Positions 13,588 through 13,711 of a stretch of 13,711 nucleotides of DNA are shown one piece after another (position 1 is the stretch's first letter; every line of letters begins with the position of its first letter). The notes under the pieces are model-generated. The model ran no database searches. It had not been told where the DNA came from and worked only from the letters and a program-made list of their open reading frames with translations. The stretch covers positions 1 to 13,711 of the forward strand of contig JAHJSF010000157.1 in NCBI GenBank assembly GCA_018830405.1. Reading direction: 5' to 3'. A program made the position numbers and the translations under genes. This stretch comes from Nitrospinota bacterium. Lineage in GTDB: Bacteria; Nitrospinota; Nitrospinia; UBA9942; JAHJSF01.

Positions 13588-13711
13588 TCAAGAAATAGGG
13601 GGCATCCCGCAGCATCCTCCGGCGGGACAGGTTGGTCCACTATTGCCGATTCCGCAACCACCGGCGGAACAGGCACCAATATCACCTGACGAGCCAACCT
13701 TGGCCGCAAAA
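13588..13711 (-). CDS. C-terminal end of a Cys/Gly-rich, possibly FmdB-family protein (partial)
   Basis: Only the last 40 residues are present; the start lies beyond the window. The visible part begins FAAKVGSSGDIGACSAGGC and continues with more Cys and Gly pairs, ending CCGMPPIS and a TGA stop. Cys/Gly-rich tails of this look, after a segment such as 'FAAKVGSSG', are common at the end of FmdB-type small zinc-ribbon proteins, whose N terminus (MPIYEY plus a CxxC ribbon) cannot be checked here. The codons continue smoothly to the window edge. Another Cys-rich protein is possible. It precedes trxA on the same strand. Confidence 0.5.
   Translation of the reverse strand, partial: FAAKVGSSGDIGACSAGGCGIGNSGPTCPAGGCCGMPPIS

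Overview
This window reads as ordinary chromosomal housekeeping DNA from a bacterium of moderate G+C content, probably an uncultured deltaproteobacterial (Desulfobacterota-type) lineage. That guess rests on the gene order DUF177-rpmF-plsX-fabH-fabD-fabG-acpP-fabF-rnc, the Elp3-like radical SAM gene after rnc, and the many G/C-run palindromes in intergenic gaps. No taxonomic marker is present, so it is an inference. Every recognisable gene lies on the minus strand; the window is read from high to low coordinates.

Right part (about 10650-13711): the C-terminal end of a Cys/Gly-rich, FmdB-like protein, then thioredoxin (trxA), then a 770-bp gene-free stretch packed with palindromic repeats, then a DEAD-box RNA helicase with a basic repetitive tail. 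Another repeat-filled gap follows. It shows a nested insertion: a roughly 107-bp palindromic element sits inside an older palindrome and is flanked by a 10-bp direct repeat.

Middle (about 4100-10650): a single-domain M16 zinc peptidase, then a strong promoter and a roughly 145-nt leader containing an intrinsic terminator, then the fatty-acid/phospholipid cluster: DUF177 (YceD), L32 (rpmF), PlsX, FabH, FabD, FabG and AcpP. Together these enzymes load malonyl onto ACP (FabD, AcpP), start chains (FabH), reduce the 3-keto intermediate (FabG) and hand acyl chains to glycerolipid synthesis (PlsX). FabF completes elongation. FabZ, the enoyl reductase and acetyl-CoA carboxylase are not in the window.

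Left part (1-4100): fabF, RNase III (rnc), an Elp3-like radical SAM protein lacking an acetyltransferase domain, and queE (7-deazaguanine biosynthesis). Several junctions are tight (fabD/fabG ATGA overlap, acpP-fabF 2 bp, plsX-fabH 6 bp, radical SAM/queE 11-bp overlap), which fits one long transcript. Palindromic repeats nevertheless interrupt five points of this run.

I did not find a new defence, secretion or biosynthetic system. The most notable non-genic signals are the promoter-plus-terminator leader before the fab operon, the nested insertion between the helicase and peptidase genes, and the density and modular structure of the palindromic repeats.
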